64,000 nucleotides of DNA from Conchocele bisecta (Eukaryota > Mollusca > Bivalvia > Lucinida > Thyasiridae), in the NCBI GenBank assembly GCA_029237695.1, contig CM055272.1:16976042-17040041 (forward strand). Direction: 5' to 3'. Both the position numbers and the translations under genes were made by a program. Shown here piece after piece: positions 54,170-64,000 of the stretch. The notes beneath the pieces were generated by a model. It worked only from the letters and a program-made list of their open reading frames with translations, did no database searches and had not been told where the DNA came from. The first letter of the stretch is position 1. Every line of letters starts with the position of its first letter.

Positions 54170-54600
54170 AACGCCCATTGAACGTATTGCGTTCATATCC
54201 CAGTACATTACATTAGCCCCACATGACGTCGCGCGACGTCGTTGATTCGTTAAAGTTTGTTTGACGTCATTAGATTTACATGACGTTCATCGTCGTTGTA
54301 AATAACGTCACGCTATTGACCGGCAACGTCCATGAATTGCGACAAAACGACGTAAAACAATACGTTTCTTAACTTTTACGCCGTATATGGTTATTTACAT
54401 CTTTGAAACTATCCGAAAATGCAGTGTAAATATAAGTAATAAAGCCATGGGAAGATGCGTTTACTGTATTATGAACAACAGTTGGTCTGTTTAAAGTTTG
54501 CGAGGAGTCCTTCCGACCCCACGCCCTTTAAACAGACCAACTATTGTTCATAATACAGTAAACGCAACAGTCCACGGTTTTATTCCTTAAATATCTACAC
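54170..54600. repeat. Family EE repeat with hairpin
   Basis: Uninterrupted order: attgaacgtattgcg, attacattagccccacatga cgtcgcgcgacgtcgttgat tcgttaaagtttg, cgctattgaccggcaacgtc. At 54463-54569 a hairpin follows: tttactgtattatgaacaac agttggtctgtttaaag and its complement around a 29-nt loop. Confidence 0.65.
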
Positions 54601-54724
54601 ACTAGGATTATATCTAGACTAGCCACATATGGCTTAAGTACAATTTCTCCGGTTACTGCTTTAACCGAACAGGAGCTAGACTGGCCACGCCCACATTCCC
54701 AGCCAGTCACAGACCAGGAGCATA

Positions 54725-55024
54725 TTTCACCAACATTGCAAAGGATACTTTTCTAGCAAAGTATACTTTGAGGGAGAAATTTTCAATTTTAGGATAAATT
54801 TATTATTTTTTATTATACTGAATGTATTACATTATCACAGCCAATTTTGGCTGTGATAATGTAATAAATTCAGTATAATAATTCTGCATACTTTTAATCA
54901 TCAAATATATGCAGTAGTTAGTTCTATATGACATAATGCATTTCAGGAAAAATAAATGATTACTCCCTGAAAGTATACTTTGCTAGAAAAGTATGCTTTG
55001 AAATGTTGTTGAAATCGGCTACAG
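54725..55024. mobile_element. Family K palindromic MITE
   Basis: Ends catatttcaccaacattgca and aatgttgttgaaatcggcta cagg. Core tattacattatcacagcc AATTT tggctgtgataatgtaataa. The flanking cttttctagcaaagtatact matches the other copies. Confidence 0.8.
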
Positions 55025-55074
55025 GAGCAACACTAGTCACAAATGTCATACGCCTCGTTTCTCCGGAAACACTC

Positions 55075-55260
55075 ACAAATTTCCGTGACGATTCGGCAGC
55101 GTTAATGCGCCGCGGTAACAGGCAATTTATGTACGCCGCTTCTCATTACAATTACGTCCGTCACGATGGCTTTATTAGTGCGTTTAATACGTTTATTTGG
55201 AATTTGAAAGATGGTTTTACAGTTGTAGAGCAAATTGGCTACGGCTTTAACAGAGGATAG
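55075..55260. other. Unique segment, possible conserved element
   Basis: No repeat match. It contains several homeodomain-type ATTA/TTTATTAG words (cttctcattacaattacgtc, gctttattagtgcgtttaat). The plus frame here (ending YGFNRG) starts inside family K, so it is unlikely to be a gene. Confidence 0.2.
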
Positions 55261-55350
55261 CTGATCACTCTGCCTCTAGTCCTTGAATAATTAATGAAAA
55301 ACATCTCGTACCAATTGTTCATTTAAGCGAGTAATTTACAAGCTAGCTCA

Positions 55351-55679
55351 ACGGCACTTGAAGCAATTCGCGACTGCACTGCAAGGCGACTTCAAATGCG
55401 ACATGCCGTGTTATTTTGTACCTTTGGACATCTGCGTAATTTCATTAAATATGTTTACAAAAGTTGAAATATTTTTCATTAATAAACTCAAAAGCTGACG
55501 AAATTTTCAGAATTCCGCATGTACTCTGAAAATGTTCTGACGCCATTTACGGAAACTGTTGTAAATTTTGTAAACGTATTTCATGAAATTAAGCAGATGT
55601 CCGAAGGTACAAACTCATATGGCGTGTCGCATTCGAAGTCGCCTTGCAGTGCAGTAGCGAATTGCTTCAAGTGTCGTTG
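55351..55679. mobile_element. Family AA element with long terminal inverted repeats
   Basis: The left arm acggcacttgaagcaattcg cgactgcactgcaaggcgac ttc pairs with the right gaagtcgccttgcagtgcag tagcgaattgcttcaagtgt cgt with few mismatches. Inner parts (ctgacgaaattttcagaatt ccgcatg; gacgccatttacggaaac) match other AA copies. Confidence 0.75.
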
Positions 55680-55700
55680 GTCCGACTCATGGCGTGTCTC

Positions 55701-55947
55701 ATATGTGGCTGTGACTGGATAAATGGGGCTTATGGGATTTGTGACCTGTGCAGCCCCTGATCAAATCAGGCATATTCATGTAGCCTGATAACGATCTATA
55801 TTGCTTGTTAGAAGCATGACGTGTGATTCATTGATGGAAAGGCGAACAGTGCAGATCCTGATCAGCCTGTGCGGATGCACAGGCTGATCTGGATCTACAC
55901 TGGTCGCGAAACACATACACCCCATTTCTCCAGTCACAGCGACATAT
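55701..55947. mobile_element. Family B MITE, complete reference copy
   Basis: Ends atatgtggctgtgactggat and tctccagtcacagcgacata t. Stem gatcagcctgtgcg GAT gcacaggctgatc. Interior gtagcctgataacgatctat attgcttgttagaagcatga c serves as the empty site for the C insertion at 45910. Confidence 0.85.
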
Positions 55948-55959
55948 GAGTTAGTCTGA

Positions 55960-56195
55960 ACATTCTGCAGAGAAATTTGAAGCGGACGAAATCGAACGTT
56001 GTTTAAACTTGGTCCAATTAAAATTTCTCTGCAAGTTATGCTGCTAAATTTGGTATTGACGGACTCGTAGTGTTAACGGCTGGAACATGGTTATCATTAA
56101 AAGGAGGAAACCGCAGTCGTATTGGTGAAAAATAAGACTTACCTGAAACCTCATGGGCGCCGCCATTAATTTAGTGTAAACAATAGATCACGTGA
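55960..56195. repeat. Family N dispersed repeat
   Basis: Pairs with 19390-19625. It begins with an inverted piece, tctgcagagaaatttgaagc ... aattaaaatttctctgca, and ends gtgtaaacaatagatcacgt ga. Confidence 0.65.
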
Positions 56196-56207
56196 TCCCA
56201 TACCCTG

Positions 56208-56312
56208 ATTTCCGTGACTGAATGGCGACCGGCATTGTCCCTGATAAGACTGCGCGGATGATTTGGGACAAGGTTGGTCGCAAGCACCACAATGTCCATT
56301 TTCTCCGTAGGC
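56208..56312. mobile_element. Family B-like remnant, heavily diverged
   Basis: Keeps tccgtgactgaatggcgacc, aagactgcgcggatga and ggttggtcgcaagcaccaca atgtccattttctcc. The stem is mostly destroyed. Confidence 0.5.
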
Positions 56313-56337
56313 GACCTATTTGACAACTACAATACAG

Positions 56338-56538
56338 ATATGGCTGTGGGTTTGCGACCAAGGTAGATCCTGATCAACCTGTGCATCCGCACAGTCTGAT
56401 CAGGATCTTCACTGTTCGCCATTCCATCACTAAAACACATATCATGCTTCCAACAAGCAGTACAGGCCGCTATCAGGCTACGGGAGTGCAATGGTCACAG
56501 CTCACATAAGCCCCGTTTCTCCAGTCACAGCCACATAC
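56338..56538. mobile_element. Family B MITE, reverse sense, left end deleted
   Basis: After atatggctgtgggtttgcga cc come gatcctgatcaacctgtgca tccgcacagtctgatcagga tc and catgcttccaacaagcagta c. It ends ccccgtttctccagtcacag ccacata. 56540-57000 has nothing assigned. Confidence 0.75.
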
Positions 56539-57000
56539 TATGCAACACGTTAATCGACCATAGTCAACTGCAAAGATGATACACTTAAGTTGTCACTTCA
56601 CTCGGCAAAAATGTTCAAAGGGCGACACTTCTAGTCCCATTGGCACTTGGAACAGATGTGATTATATTGCCGTTATACTCGAGTGTCTATTTGATCGTAC
56701 AATTCGGATGTATCTGACGCCATTTGTGTATGTAACAGTGTAAAAAATGTATAAAAAAATCCATCGGAGAGGGGGTAAAAAACAGGTACAGAAAGGTCAA
56801 GGTGTAGCTATATTATTATGGTATTGTGTATGGTGGCGTGGAACAATCTAAATACATAGCCGAATGAATACACTTTGTGACATTGACACTTTTATATGAT
56901 ATACATATGGTGGCAGATATGTGACATTTCACATTTTCGACTTTTCGTCACCACAAGTTGACAATGTGACAACTCGAAAAAGTTCCCAAAACAACAGTGT

Positions 57001-57213
57001 TTGGGCTTATGGGTTTGGCGACCAGTGTATATCCAGATCAGCCTGTGCATCCACACAGTCTGATCAGGATCTTTACTGTTCGCAATTCCATCAATGAAAA
57101 AACCCGTAATGGTTCTAACAAGCAACATATATCGTTATCATGTTACAGGAGTGTGATATTTACACTGGTCACACATCCCATAAGCCCAATTTCACCAATT
57201 ACATTTATGTATA
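57001..57213. mobile_element. Family B MITE, reverse sense
   Basis: Starts tgggcttatgggtttggcga ccagtgtatatccagatcag cctgtgcatccacacagtct gatcagg. Ends cccataagcccaatttcacc aattacatttat. The frames on both strands are repeat translations. Confidence 0.75.
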
Positions 57214-57478
57214 TACCTGATAACAATCACACAGGCAACACAACACAATTCTTCACAGTCCAATAATATATTCTTGAAAACAAAATATTCTCATAATTTA
57301 ACATAGATGAATATGTCTCTAATAATCTTAACACAACGAACACGGTATTATTTTTTGACATCAATATGGACTTCCACCCAATGACATACATAATCAGTTT
57401 CACAGTCATTTATCTCCGATGGTCTGTTCGTGATCGCAAAGCACGAACACGTGTCTCAGAGTGGTCCTATGTCTGATT

Positions 57479-57550
57479 TATAGCGGAACATCTCAATACT
57501 AGACACCATGGGACTTCCAGGGTGTCCTTTTTAGAGAGGTTCCACTTTAA
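57479..57550. mobile_element. Family G hairpin remnant
   Basis: Reads tagcggaacatctcaatact agacaccatggg ... ccagggtgtcctttttagag aggttccactt; one arm is degraded. Confidence 0.6.
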
Positions 57551-57648
57551 AATGCTGAGCTATGTGTCTTTTATTACTGAACTCCACCGGCTTTTCTTCT
57601 CTGCTTTTCCTATTTTTCTTATTATTTGATAAATAAACTTGTTTTTAT

Positions 57649-58006
57649 TATAGGAATGAATGGCCTTTTTGTGGAATTTATCGGGGTATAAACTTGGAAA
57701 AGTCGCGGGAATACTGGACGAAGGCCGGAAGGCCTCGTCCAGTATTCCCGCGACTTTCCCAAGTTTATATCCCCGATAAATTCAACAAAAAGGCCATTCT
57801 TTCCTTATAATTCCAGCATTTGAAATAAATTCATCAAGAAAATGTGTTTATTTTCCGTTTTCTTAAGAATTATTTTAACTGCGCCTCACGGTTACGGAAA
57901 GTAGTTCGGCGTGGGAGTTTACTGGGATATACATTTTGGACAGAGACTTGCTACGGGCCAATGAAATGTTAGGGAATTGTGTAAATAATTTTGTGCTGGA
58001 ATTATC
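57649..58006. mobile_element. Family H two-module MITE, complete
   Basis: Hairpin ataggaatgaatggcctttt tgtggaattta ... actggacgaaggcc GGAA ggcctcgtccagt ... aaaaaggccattctttcctt at. Second module from aattccagcatttgaaat to ttgtgctggaattat. Confidence 0.85.
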
Positions 58007-58097
58007 ATGTAATACATGCAACTGCGGCCATTCCACGTCTCCTTGCATCAGTTGTTTACAATTGGACGCCGTGCTTATAAAATGTAATGTTGATATA

Positions 58098-58529
58098 TAC
58101 GGAGCCGCGCAGGGGACGTAGATTTGTTTTTTTCTTAATTCGTTCCCACGAAATAGCAATTCGTTCCCACGAAATAACAATTCGTTCCCACGAAATAACA
58201 ATCCGTTCCCTCAATTTAACAATTCGTTCCCACGAATTAACAATTCGTTCCCTCAATTAAACAATTAGTTCCCACGAAATAATAATTCGTTCATGGGAAC
58301 GAATTGTTAATTCGTGGGAACGAATTGTTAAATTGAGGAAACGAATTGTCATTTCGTGTGACCGAATTGTTATTTGAGGGAACGAATTGTTAGATTGTGG
58401 GAACGAATTGTTATATCGTGGGAACGAGTTGTTAATTCGAGGGAATGAATTGTAAATTGAGGGAGCGAATTGTTATTTTGTGGGAACGAATTAATAAAAA
58501 AAGATCCATGTCCCCTGCAGGGTTCCGTA
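58098..58529. mobile_element. Family M inverted 21-bp repeat array
   Basis: Ends tacggagccgcgcaggggac and gtcccctgcagggttccgta. About seven forward units (aattcgttcccacgaaataac a) are followed, from about 58292, by about nine reversed ones. It shows the same two alternating unit types as 19671-20141 but a different unit count. Confidence 0.85.
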
Positions 58530-58954
58530 GATTTACATGTTGGGAAATGACATTTCTTATAACATGTGATTGTATTGACATGTCATATATTGGTCAATCA
58601 ATACAAAATGATATCAAGGGGGTAAAAAACTCGTCATCATGTTCTATTAGATGGTGGAGGGTGGAGGGTGTATGCAATAGTTTGCCGCTGTGCATACATC
58701 TAGACCAAATATGTTCAAACACACACCCGTAGCATTTGCAAAAGATGCAAAAACGTACATGTAATAAGGTCACACATTAAATAATACCCATGTACAAGAA
58801 TTCAATATGAAACCAACACTTTGTTTTCATAATACCATGCAGTCAGACTGTATTTTCAATTTGTGAGTCCATCGTAACGCCGATACATGACTTCGTGACC
58901 GTCGTTCTCCCACATTCAGGTACATTCCCGCCCGTTACTGCCATTGCTGTTCTA
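58530..58954. other. Nothing assigned
   Basis: No repeat family or gene signal recognised; a short ggtggagggtggagggtg tract is at about 58654. Confidence 0.3.
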
Positions 58955-59164
58955 GGGGCCGTTTCACTAAACTTCGTAAGACTAAAATATTCGTAAGTGC
59001 AAATTTAGGATTTTCTGGAAATTTCAATATATGCAGCCTATGCTCAATAAATGTAAATCCAATAATTGTTTTCAGGAAAACATTGTTAATGTGGAATTTA
59101 CAGACTATCATAATTTTGCACTTACGAACATTTTAGTCGTACGAAGTTTAGTGAAACGGGCCCC
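58955..59164. mobile_element. Family F MITE lacking one hairpin arm
   Basis: Ends ggggccgtttcactaaactt cgta and tacgaagtttagtgaaacgg gcccc are intact. The core has only atgcagcctatgctcaataa atgtaaat: the left inner arm was deleted. Confidence 0.8.
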
Positions 59165-59186
59165 TGGTGAGCGGACGTATAACTCC

Positions 59187-59330
59187 ACTCAATGAATCAA
59201 GAAATCAAGAAATCAATAATTCAATAAATCAATAAATCAATAAATCAATAAATCAATATAAATCAATAAATCAATAAATCAATAAATCAATATATCAATC
59301 AATCAATCAAACAAACAATCAATCACCCAG
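59187..59330. repeat. AATCAATA simple repeat
   Basis: A run of aatcaataaatcaataaatc, ending in aatcaatcaatcaaacaaac aatc. 59331-59824 has no assigned feature. Confidence 0.9.
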
Positions 59331-59824
59331 TGTGAATTTATGTTACCAAAAACATGTGAAAAGACCTCAAAATAACAATAAGAGTTTTAAACTGCGATGT
59401 TTTAAATGTTGTTACAAACTATATTTACATTCGAACAGACACCGTATGTTATAACACAGTACACACGTGTAAGATGCAAATGTTCCTACATCTGGCATTT
59501 AATCTGGGTTTATAGGAACATTTAACACACAGCAAACGCTGGGTTCAAGAGGAGGGAAGCACATTTAAGACCATACAAAGTTATTTCTCTGTTAAGCGTC
59601 CGCGCGCTGGTAGGTTTTGAGAGTGGTTCTGTGAAAATAAATAAATGGGTATGCTATTTTACACTATTTACTGGTGAAGTGCTATACAAACTGATTAGGG
59701 ACTTGTCCAAGGTTTAAATTCCGTTCATGAAGTTACACTTAATACGTTTAAGATACGTTATTTTTTCTGTAAAGTCTGCTGGCGGCAATTAAAATGTATA
59801 TTAAACCCTTCATTGATGAAGTTG

Positions 59825-60358
59825 TTAATGGTACATGCCCACTCAATAGGCACAAAATGTTCTTTATATCAGAGACATCATCTGGCACATTTTCTGGCAA
59901 AATAAGCATTCATTCACCATGACACCACGTATTGGCATTATTATACATTTCACATCAGACATAAAATTCCACACTGATATCAGGGGCGATAACCGTGTTA
60001 AAATGTCAACGGACATTACTATTTATCACCTGCATTCATGATTTTCGACAGAGTATAAAGTATGATCATTGCACAGTGCAATGATCATACTTTATACTCT
60101 GTCGAAAATAATATTTATTTTTCAGGTGACGCATTTAATTAGTATAAATAATTAAAAGGATATCATGCCTCATTTGCATATGAAAATAGCCGGATACCAC
60201 CGCGAGTCACTATCAGTAAAATACATATTACTAAATGATTATATCTGTATAGCGGGCACTCGTAATTGTTAGAACTGGAGGAATAGTGACATAATTATAC
60301 ACTTATTTAATTCCTATAAAGAACAGTTTGTGCCTACTGAGTGGGCATGTACCTTTAA
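59825..60358. mobile_element. Family E MITE with a new internal palindrome
   Basis: TTAA tggtacatgcccactcaata on the left, gagtgggcatgtacct TTAA on the right. At 60041-60074 and 60076-60109 a 34-bp segment is present in perfect inverted copies around one base (attttcgacagagtataaag ... and back). In other copies only the second arm exists. Confidence 0.85.
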
Positions 60359-60804
60359 CATAAATTGCAACGGATTGATGAAGTTTTCAACATAAATGTA
60401 CCTTCGTTTTATTTCAAGGGCTTGTTTGTTTTTACCCGATACATAGATAGGCTATGGCTGGTAGCTTAACAGAGAACAAATAATAAAATAGCATGGCCTA
60501 ATGGCGTTTGAATAGATAATTTGGCAACTGACTTGGTGAATATTGGTGGGGGTGCCGCGGTTTACTTTTTATTGCCAACAGAGTGGCGAGGAAATAGCAT
60601 GATAATAAACACACAGGTTTAAGTGCCTTAACATTTTAATTAACAGCTGGCTCTTTTGAAATTATCATATACTGATTTCATCGCTTGCATAATAAGTCTT
60701 TCAAACTCGCACAAAAAAATATGCGTTAAGATAGTTTATGAATGTAACAGGTGATACGAATTTTATATCTTCCGTGTACATGTTTGTCAAAGCTAGATGA
60801 CGAT

Positions 60805-61031
60805 CTGGGCGGATTTGGAGGGGGTGTTCCGGGGTTGCAACACTCCCCCCCCCCCCGTTCAGCCACGGAGTTTATAAGATCACAGTTTACCAACCAGTGG
60901 AGTCTGAATTTAAATGCCGTAAAACACAGGAAAGAGCATTTCGAAGAGCTAGCTACGGACGGTACGGGAGTAGATTGTAAGTGTAACTAGACACCCCCCC
61001 CCCCGTTCCCCAAATTCCGGATCCGCCCCTG
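60805..61031. mobile_element. CAGGGGCGGATC-ended MITE, hAT-like
   Basis: Left end ctgggcggatttgga, right end tccggatccgcccctg. The flanks acgat (60800-60804) and acgat (61032-61036) are an exact 5-bp duplication. Interior ccgttcagccacggagttta is shared with 5387-5564. Two C-tracts lie inside. The frame across it is not a gene. Confidence 0.8.
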
Positions 61032-61036
61032 ACGAT

Positions 61037-61188
61037 ATAGCGAATATCAGGCTAGTGTCTTTTGATATCAAGTTTATTAGGCAATGCTAGGAAACACATA
61101 TGAAGCCTCGGAATTCCTACGCGTTTCCTAGCCTGCTTGATATCAAAAGACACTAGGATGGTATTATATTTATCAGGTAACGTTTTTG
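61037..61188. mobile_element. Family D MITE, hairpin part
   Basis: Starts atatcaggctagtgtctttt gatatcaagtttattaggca and ends gatatcaaaagacactagga tggtattatatttatcaggt aacg. The core is reduced (gaagcctcggaattcctac). It begins directly at the target duplication of the preceding element. Confidence 0.75.
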
Positions 61189-61194
61189 GCTTCT

Positions 61195-61398
61195 CTTGCT
61201 AATATTTCCACTAGATGTCAATTGTTTTATTTTCAGGATGCTTAAATATTGTGACTGAAATCAAGCAGATTGGTTGGCTGAGTCCGAACTGTGCTACAGC
61301 TCATGCACAACCTGTCAAACCGTTTGATTGTGAGTTGATATTGTCAATAGATGTTCAGAGACATTGGCACCTGGGCAAGATTAACGGAGGCGATGGTG
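61195..61398. mobile_element. Family A MITE, left end lost
   Basis: Keeps cttgctaatatttcc, aatcaagcagattggttggc tgagtccgaactg TGCT acagctcatgc and the right end gggcaagattaacggaggcg atggtg. Confidence 0.65.
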
Positions 61399-61439
61399 CT
61401 CGTGTACATGTAGTTTCACATGCGTGTGTAAGTGCGCAT

Positions 61440-61880
61440 TTTATCCCGTCAACACAGTGCGTATGTGCCGTGAAACACGGTGCCGTGAAACATTGTTGAT
61501 ATCCTGTCAATACGACCTAATAACTGCGTATGAATATGTGCGGTGGCTGGGGTTACTTTTTTTGCATTTTAAAGCCATTTGTAGGTGTTGACGGGATAAA
61601 TAGAATAGTAGGTTAGTGCCGTGAATGGGAAAAATATCTGGCGCGGCACGGAAACGGGATGTGCTCGGTAGAGCCTCGCCCATCCCGTTTCCTGAGCCTT
61701 GCCAGATATTTTTTCCCATTCACGGCACTAACCTACTATTCTCTATATATTTCCCTTATTTCTGAACCAAAGTATATGTTGTGACCGGTCACAACATATA
61801 CTTCTGATGAGACATAAAGAAATTATTGAGCCTTGCCGGATATTTTTTCCCATTCACGGCACTAACCTACTATTCTCTAT
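61440..61880. mobile_element. Family C element, compound copy
   Basis: Second module ttttatcccgtcaacacagt ... gtgttgacgggataaa, then the standard hairpin (aaacgggatgtgctcggta ... catcccgttt). After ctactattctctatat a further piece follows: the alternative core (agtatatgttgtgacc / ggtcacaacatatact) and a second family C right end, ttcacggcactaacctacta ttctc. Confidence 0.8.
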
Positions 61881-61930
61881 GTATGTGCATGTGAAGACAG
61901 CGTGATTAGTTCTCTATCATCTATGACCAG

Positions 61931-62160
61931 GTGGCCGTTTCACTAAACTTCGTACGACTAAAATGTTCGAAAGTGCCAACTTATGATAGTCTGTAAATTT
62001 CACACTGTTTTCTGGTAATGAATTACTGGATTTACATTTAATGAGTATAGCCTGCATGTTAAAATTAAAATTAAAACTTCCAGACGATCCTAATTTTGCA
62101 CTTACAAACATTTTAGGGGCCCGTTTCACTAAACTTCGTACGGTTAAGAAGTTAGTAAGT
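61931..62160. mobile_element. Family F copy with damaged core, plus end fragment
   Basis: Left end ggccgtttcactaaacttcg tacgac. The core atttacatttaatgagtata gcctgcatg has no return arm; it continues cttccagacgatcctaattt tgcacttac. At about 62115 a second left end (gggcccgtttcactaaactt cgtacgg) begins. Confidence 0.65.
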
Positions 62161-62223
62161 TACAAAGCTGAAATGTACAACAACTTTCGGATTAGAAGCG
62201 GATTTTCTGGCGGATTTGTTCAG

Positions 62224-62728
62224 ATTTAAAGGTACATGATTTAAAGGTACATGCCCACTCAGTAGGCACAACATGTTCTTTATATCAGAGACATCATCTG
62301 AGACATTTTCTGGCGAAATAAACATTCATTCATTCACCATTATCCCACGTATTGATTGACATTATTATACATTTTATGTCAGACGTAAATGTCCACACTG
62401 ATATCAGGGGCGATAACAGTCTTTCCTTAAACTGTTAACGGACAATACTATTTATTCTCGGTATTTATTTTTTGATGTGCAATGATCATACTTTATAATC
62501 TGTCGAAAATATTATTTTTTCAGGTGACATTTAATTAGTATAAATAATTAAAAAATACAATGCCTTATTTGCATATGAAAATACCCTGATACTACCGCGA
62601 GTTACTATCAGTAAAATACATATTACTAAATTATTATATCTGTATAGCGGTCACTGATAATTTTTAGAACTGGTGGAATAGTGACACAAGTATACACTTA
62701 TAGTCTTGTTAAAGAATATGTGCCTACA
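62224..62728. mobile_element. Family E MITE, degraded right end
   Basis: The left end is doubled: TTAAAGGTACATGAT then TTAA aggtacatgcccactcagta. The interior is standard (gatatcaggggcgataacag, tttcaggtgac). The right end has decayed to aatatgtgcctacatctaca tgg. Confidence 0.75.
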
Positions 62729-62796
62729 TCTACATGGTAGAATGCAGATGGTAGAATTAATGAACCGCATTAATGTGCAAAGTGAATTTTATATCT

Positions 62797-62840
62797 TCGT
62801 ACGAATATTTTTGTCGTACAAAGTTTAGTGAAACGGCCCC
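62797..62840. mobile_element. Family F right-end fragment
   Basis: Reads tcgtacaaagtttagtgaaa cggcccc, immediately before the complete copy at 62850. Confidence 0.55.
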
Positions 62841-62849
62841 AGGGGCCCA

Positions 62850-63089
62850 GGCCGTTTCACTAAACTTCCTACGACTAAAATGTTCGTAAGTGCAAAATTA
62901 TGATAGTCTGTAAATTTCACACAAACAATGTTTTCTTGTAAACAATTGTTGGATTTACATTTATTGAGCATAGGCTGCATATGCAGCCTATGCTCAATAA
63001 ATGTAAATCCACCAATTGATATTTCCAGACGATCCTAAATTTGCACTTACGAACATTTTAGTCGTAAGAAGTATAGTGAAACGGCCCCC
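62850..63089. mobile_element. Family F palindromic MITE, complete
   Basis: Ends ggccgtttcactaaacttcc tacgac and gtcgtaagaagtatagtgaa acggcc. Core gagcataggctgca TA tgcagcctatgctc. The arms pair nearly throughout its 240 bp. Confidence 0.85.
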
Positions 63090-63122
63090 TGGTCTTTTTG
63101 TTCCGTGGTATATAAAAATGCG

Positions 63123-63332
63123 TACACAACCGCCTGTGTTAAACTAGCCAAGATGTCAACGTTTCAGAACATCTATTAGCAATCTCAACTCGAGTCAAGC
63201 AGTTTGATTGGCTGAGCCCGAGCTGTAGCACAGCTCGGACTCAACCAATCAAGCTGTTTGATTTTGAACACACTATTTAAGTATAGTTAACTGAAACAAA
63301 TATGAAGAAATATTGGCGCAGCCGGCAGTGTA
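63123..63332. mobile_element. Family A MITE
   Basis: Ends tacacaaccgcctgtgttaa and ggcgcagccggcagtgta. Stem gagcccgagctg TAG cacagctcggactca: CCG/CGG replaces CTG/CAG in both arms. Confidence 0.8.
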
Positions 63333-63334
63333 GT

Positions 63335-64000
63335 GAAATGCGTATTGCCATACCTATTAAACGTCACGAAGCGAAATTTCGTCAGTATTTGTTAACTACG
63401 CGCTCAATACCTCGTTAATGACTTCTATATTCTTCTAACATTTCCCGTAAGTGCCAGCCTAACAGGCCGGGCTGGAAATTTACTTTTGATTCTTTCCATA
63501 AATGTCTGTTAAAGGAACCCCGAAATCTGATTATTTCTCCATTATCACCTCTAACAACCAGCATCTCGTCCCGAAATGATTAGTCCTGTTTCAATGCATC
63601 TCAATTACGGCAGTTAAAACTCGGCTAAATTGGATTTGTAAGGCGACACACTGCCAGGGGACATCACCGTGTTCGCTTCCCTCCATTTGCATTAAACATT
63701 ATCGAGTCACAGGGGACAACGACAAGGTGCAAACATTCTTAGCGTGCCCTAAATATCTCCCTGGAAGCGGAGTGAATTGATTGGAAATACTGCCGCAACT
63801 GGCGCGGTAATTTAACAACAAGTATTACGGGGAAAATGAATTGCGTCCACCGTTTTTATGTGAACGTATTAAACAATCGTTTTTAATTGCCATCTGAGAC
63901 CGGCGTTTGTTTTCCCTGTGTTATTTCAACGCCGATTTTTGCAGATATTGATTTCGTAAAACAGATAAATTATTCATGAAATGGCGTTGAACGTTGAAAC
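63335..64000. other. Unique balanced-GC region, possible conserved noncoding element
   Basis: No repeat family appears and the composition is even. Homeodomain-type cores are frequent (ttctccattatcacc, tgaattgattgg, gtttttaattgcc, aattattcatga). No splice-bounded coding frame was seen. It lies about 26 kb upstream of the Lbx start. Confidence 0.25.

Noticed and set aside
1..64000. tRNA, rRNA or snRNA genes
   Set aside because: No cloverleaf with A and B boxes or conserved rRNA/snRNA core was recognised by eye; tRNAscan-SE or Infernal would be needed to exclude them.

Overview
The window reads as animal nuclear DNA, most likely from a bivalve mollusc. It is AT-rich and intron-like, has no operons or ribosome-binding-site pattern, and is densely packed with short non-autonomous DNA transposons (MITEs). 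The bivalve call is inference: the gatcctgatcag hairpin repeats and the LINE tail match what I remember of bivalve genomes, and no search was run.

Only one gene can be named with confidence. The minus-strand segment 37651-37150 is the first coding exon of a ladybird-type (Lbx) homeobox gene. It carries an eh1-like repressor motif and the TFKGLE block found just upstream of the Lbx homeodomain, and it ends at a clean splice donor. I found no homeodomain exon between 1 and 37149, so intron 1 seems to run off the left edge and would exceed 37 kb. A truncated LINE reverse transcriptase tail lies at 39255-39674 on the plus strand. The other long open frames are mostly translations of repeats.

Layout. 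1-26 kb is presumed Lbx intron filled with hairpin MITEs (local names A to V). 26.4-28.1 kb is a 19-bp satellite array. 28-37 kb is AT-rich intron with MITEs, one of which ends 14 bases from the Lbx splice donor. 37-39 kb is the exon and its upstream, largely unique DNA. 39.3-63.3 kb is again MITE-dominated, with an ATAA-type simple repeat at 43.4-44.0 kb. 63.3-64 kb is unique, balanced-composition DNA rich in homeodomain-type cores.

Several element families can be typed from target sites seen directly. Families I and E insert at TTAA; I has CCC-starting ends like piggyBac. A set of CAGG-ended elements has 5-bp (one case 6-bp) target duplications like hAT relatives. Families A, B and C appear to use TA. 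Nested copies give relative ages: I in J twice, E in EE, C in B.

The most unusual signals are a stem-loop core shared by two MITE families with unrelated ends; compensatory arm changes between copies of families A and B; a repeated two-module architecture (hairpin plus second inverted unit) in families C, D and H; and inverted 21-bp repeat arrays bounded by TACGGAGCC ends. Family letters are local to this report.
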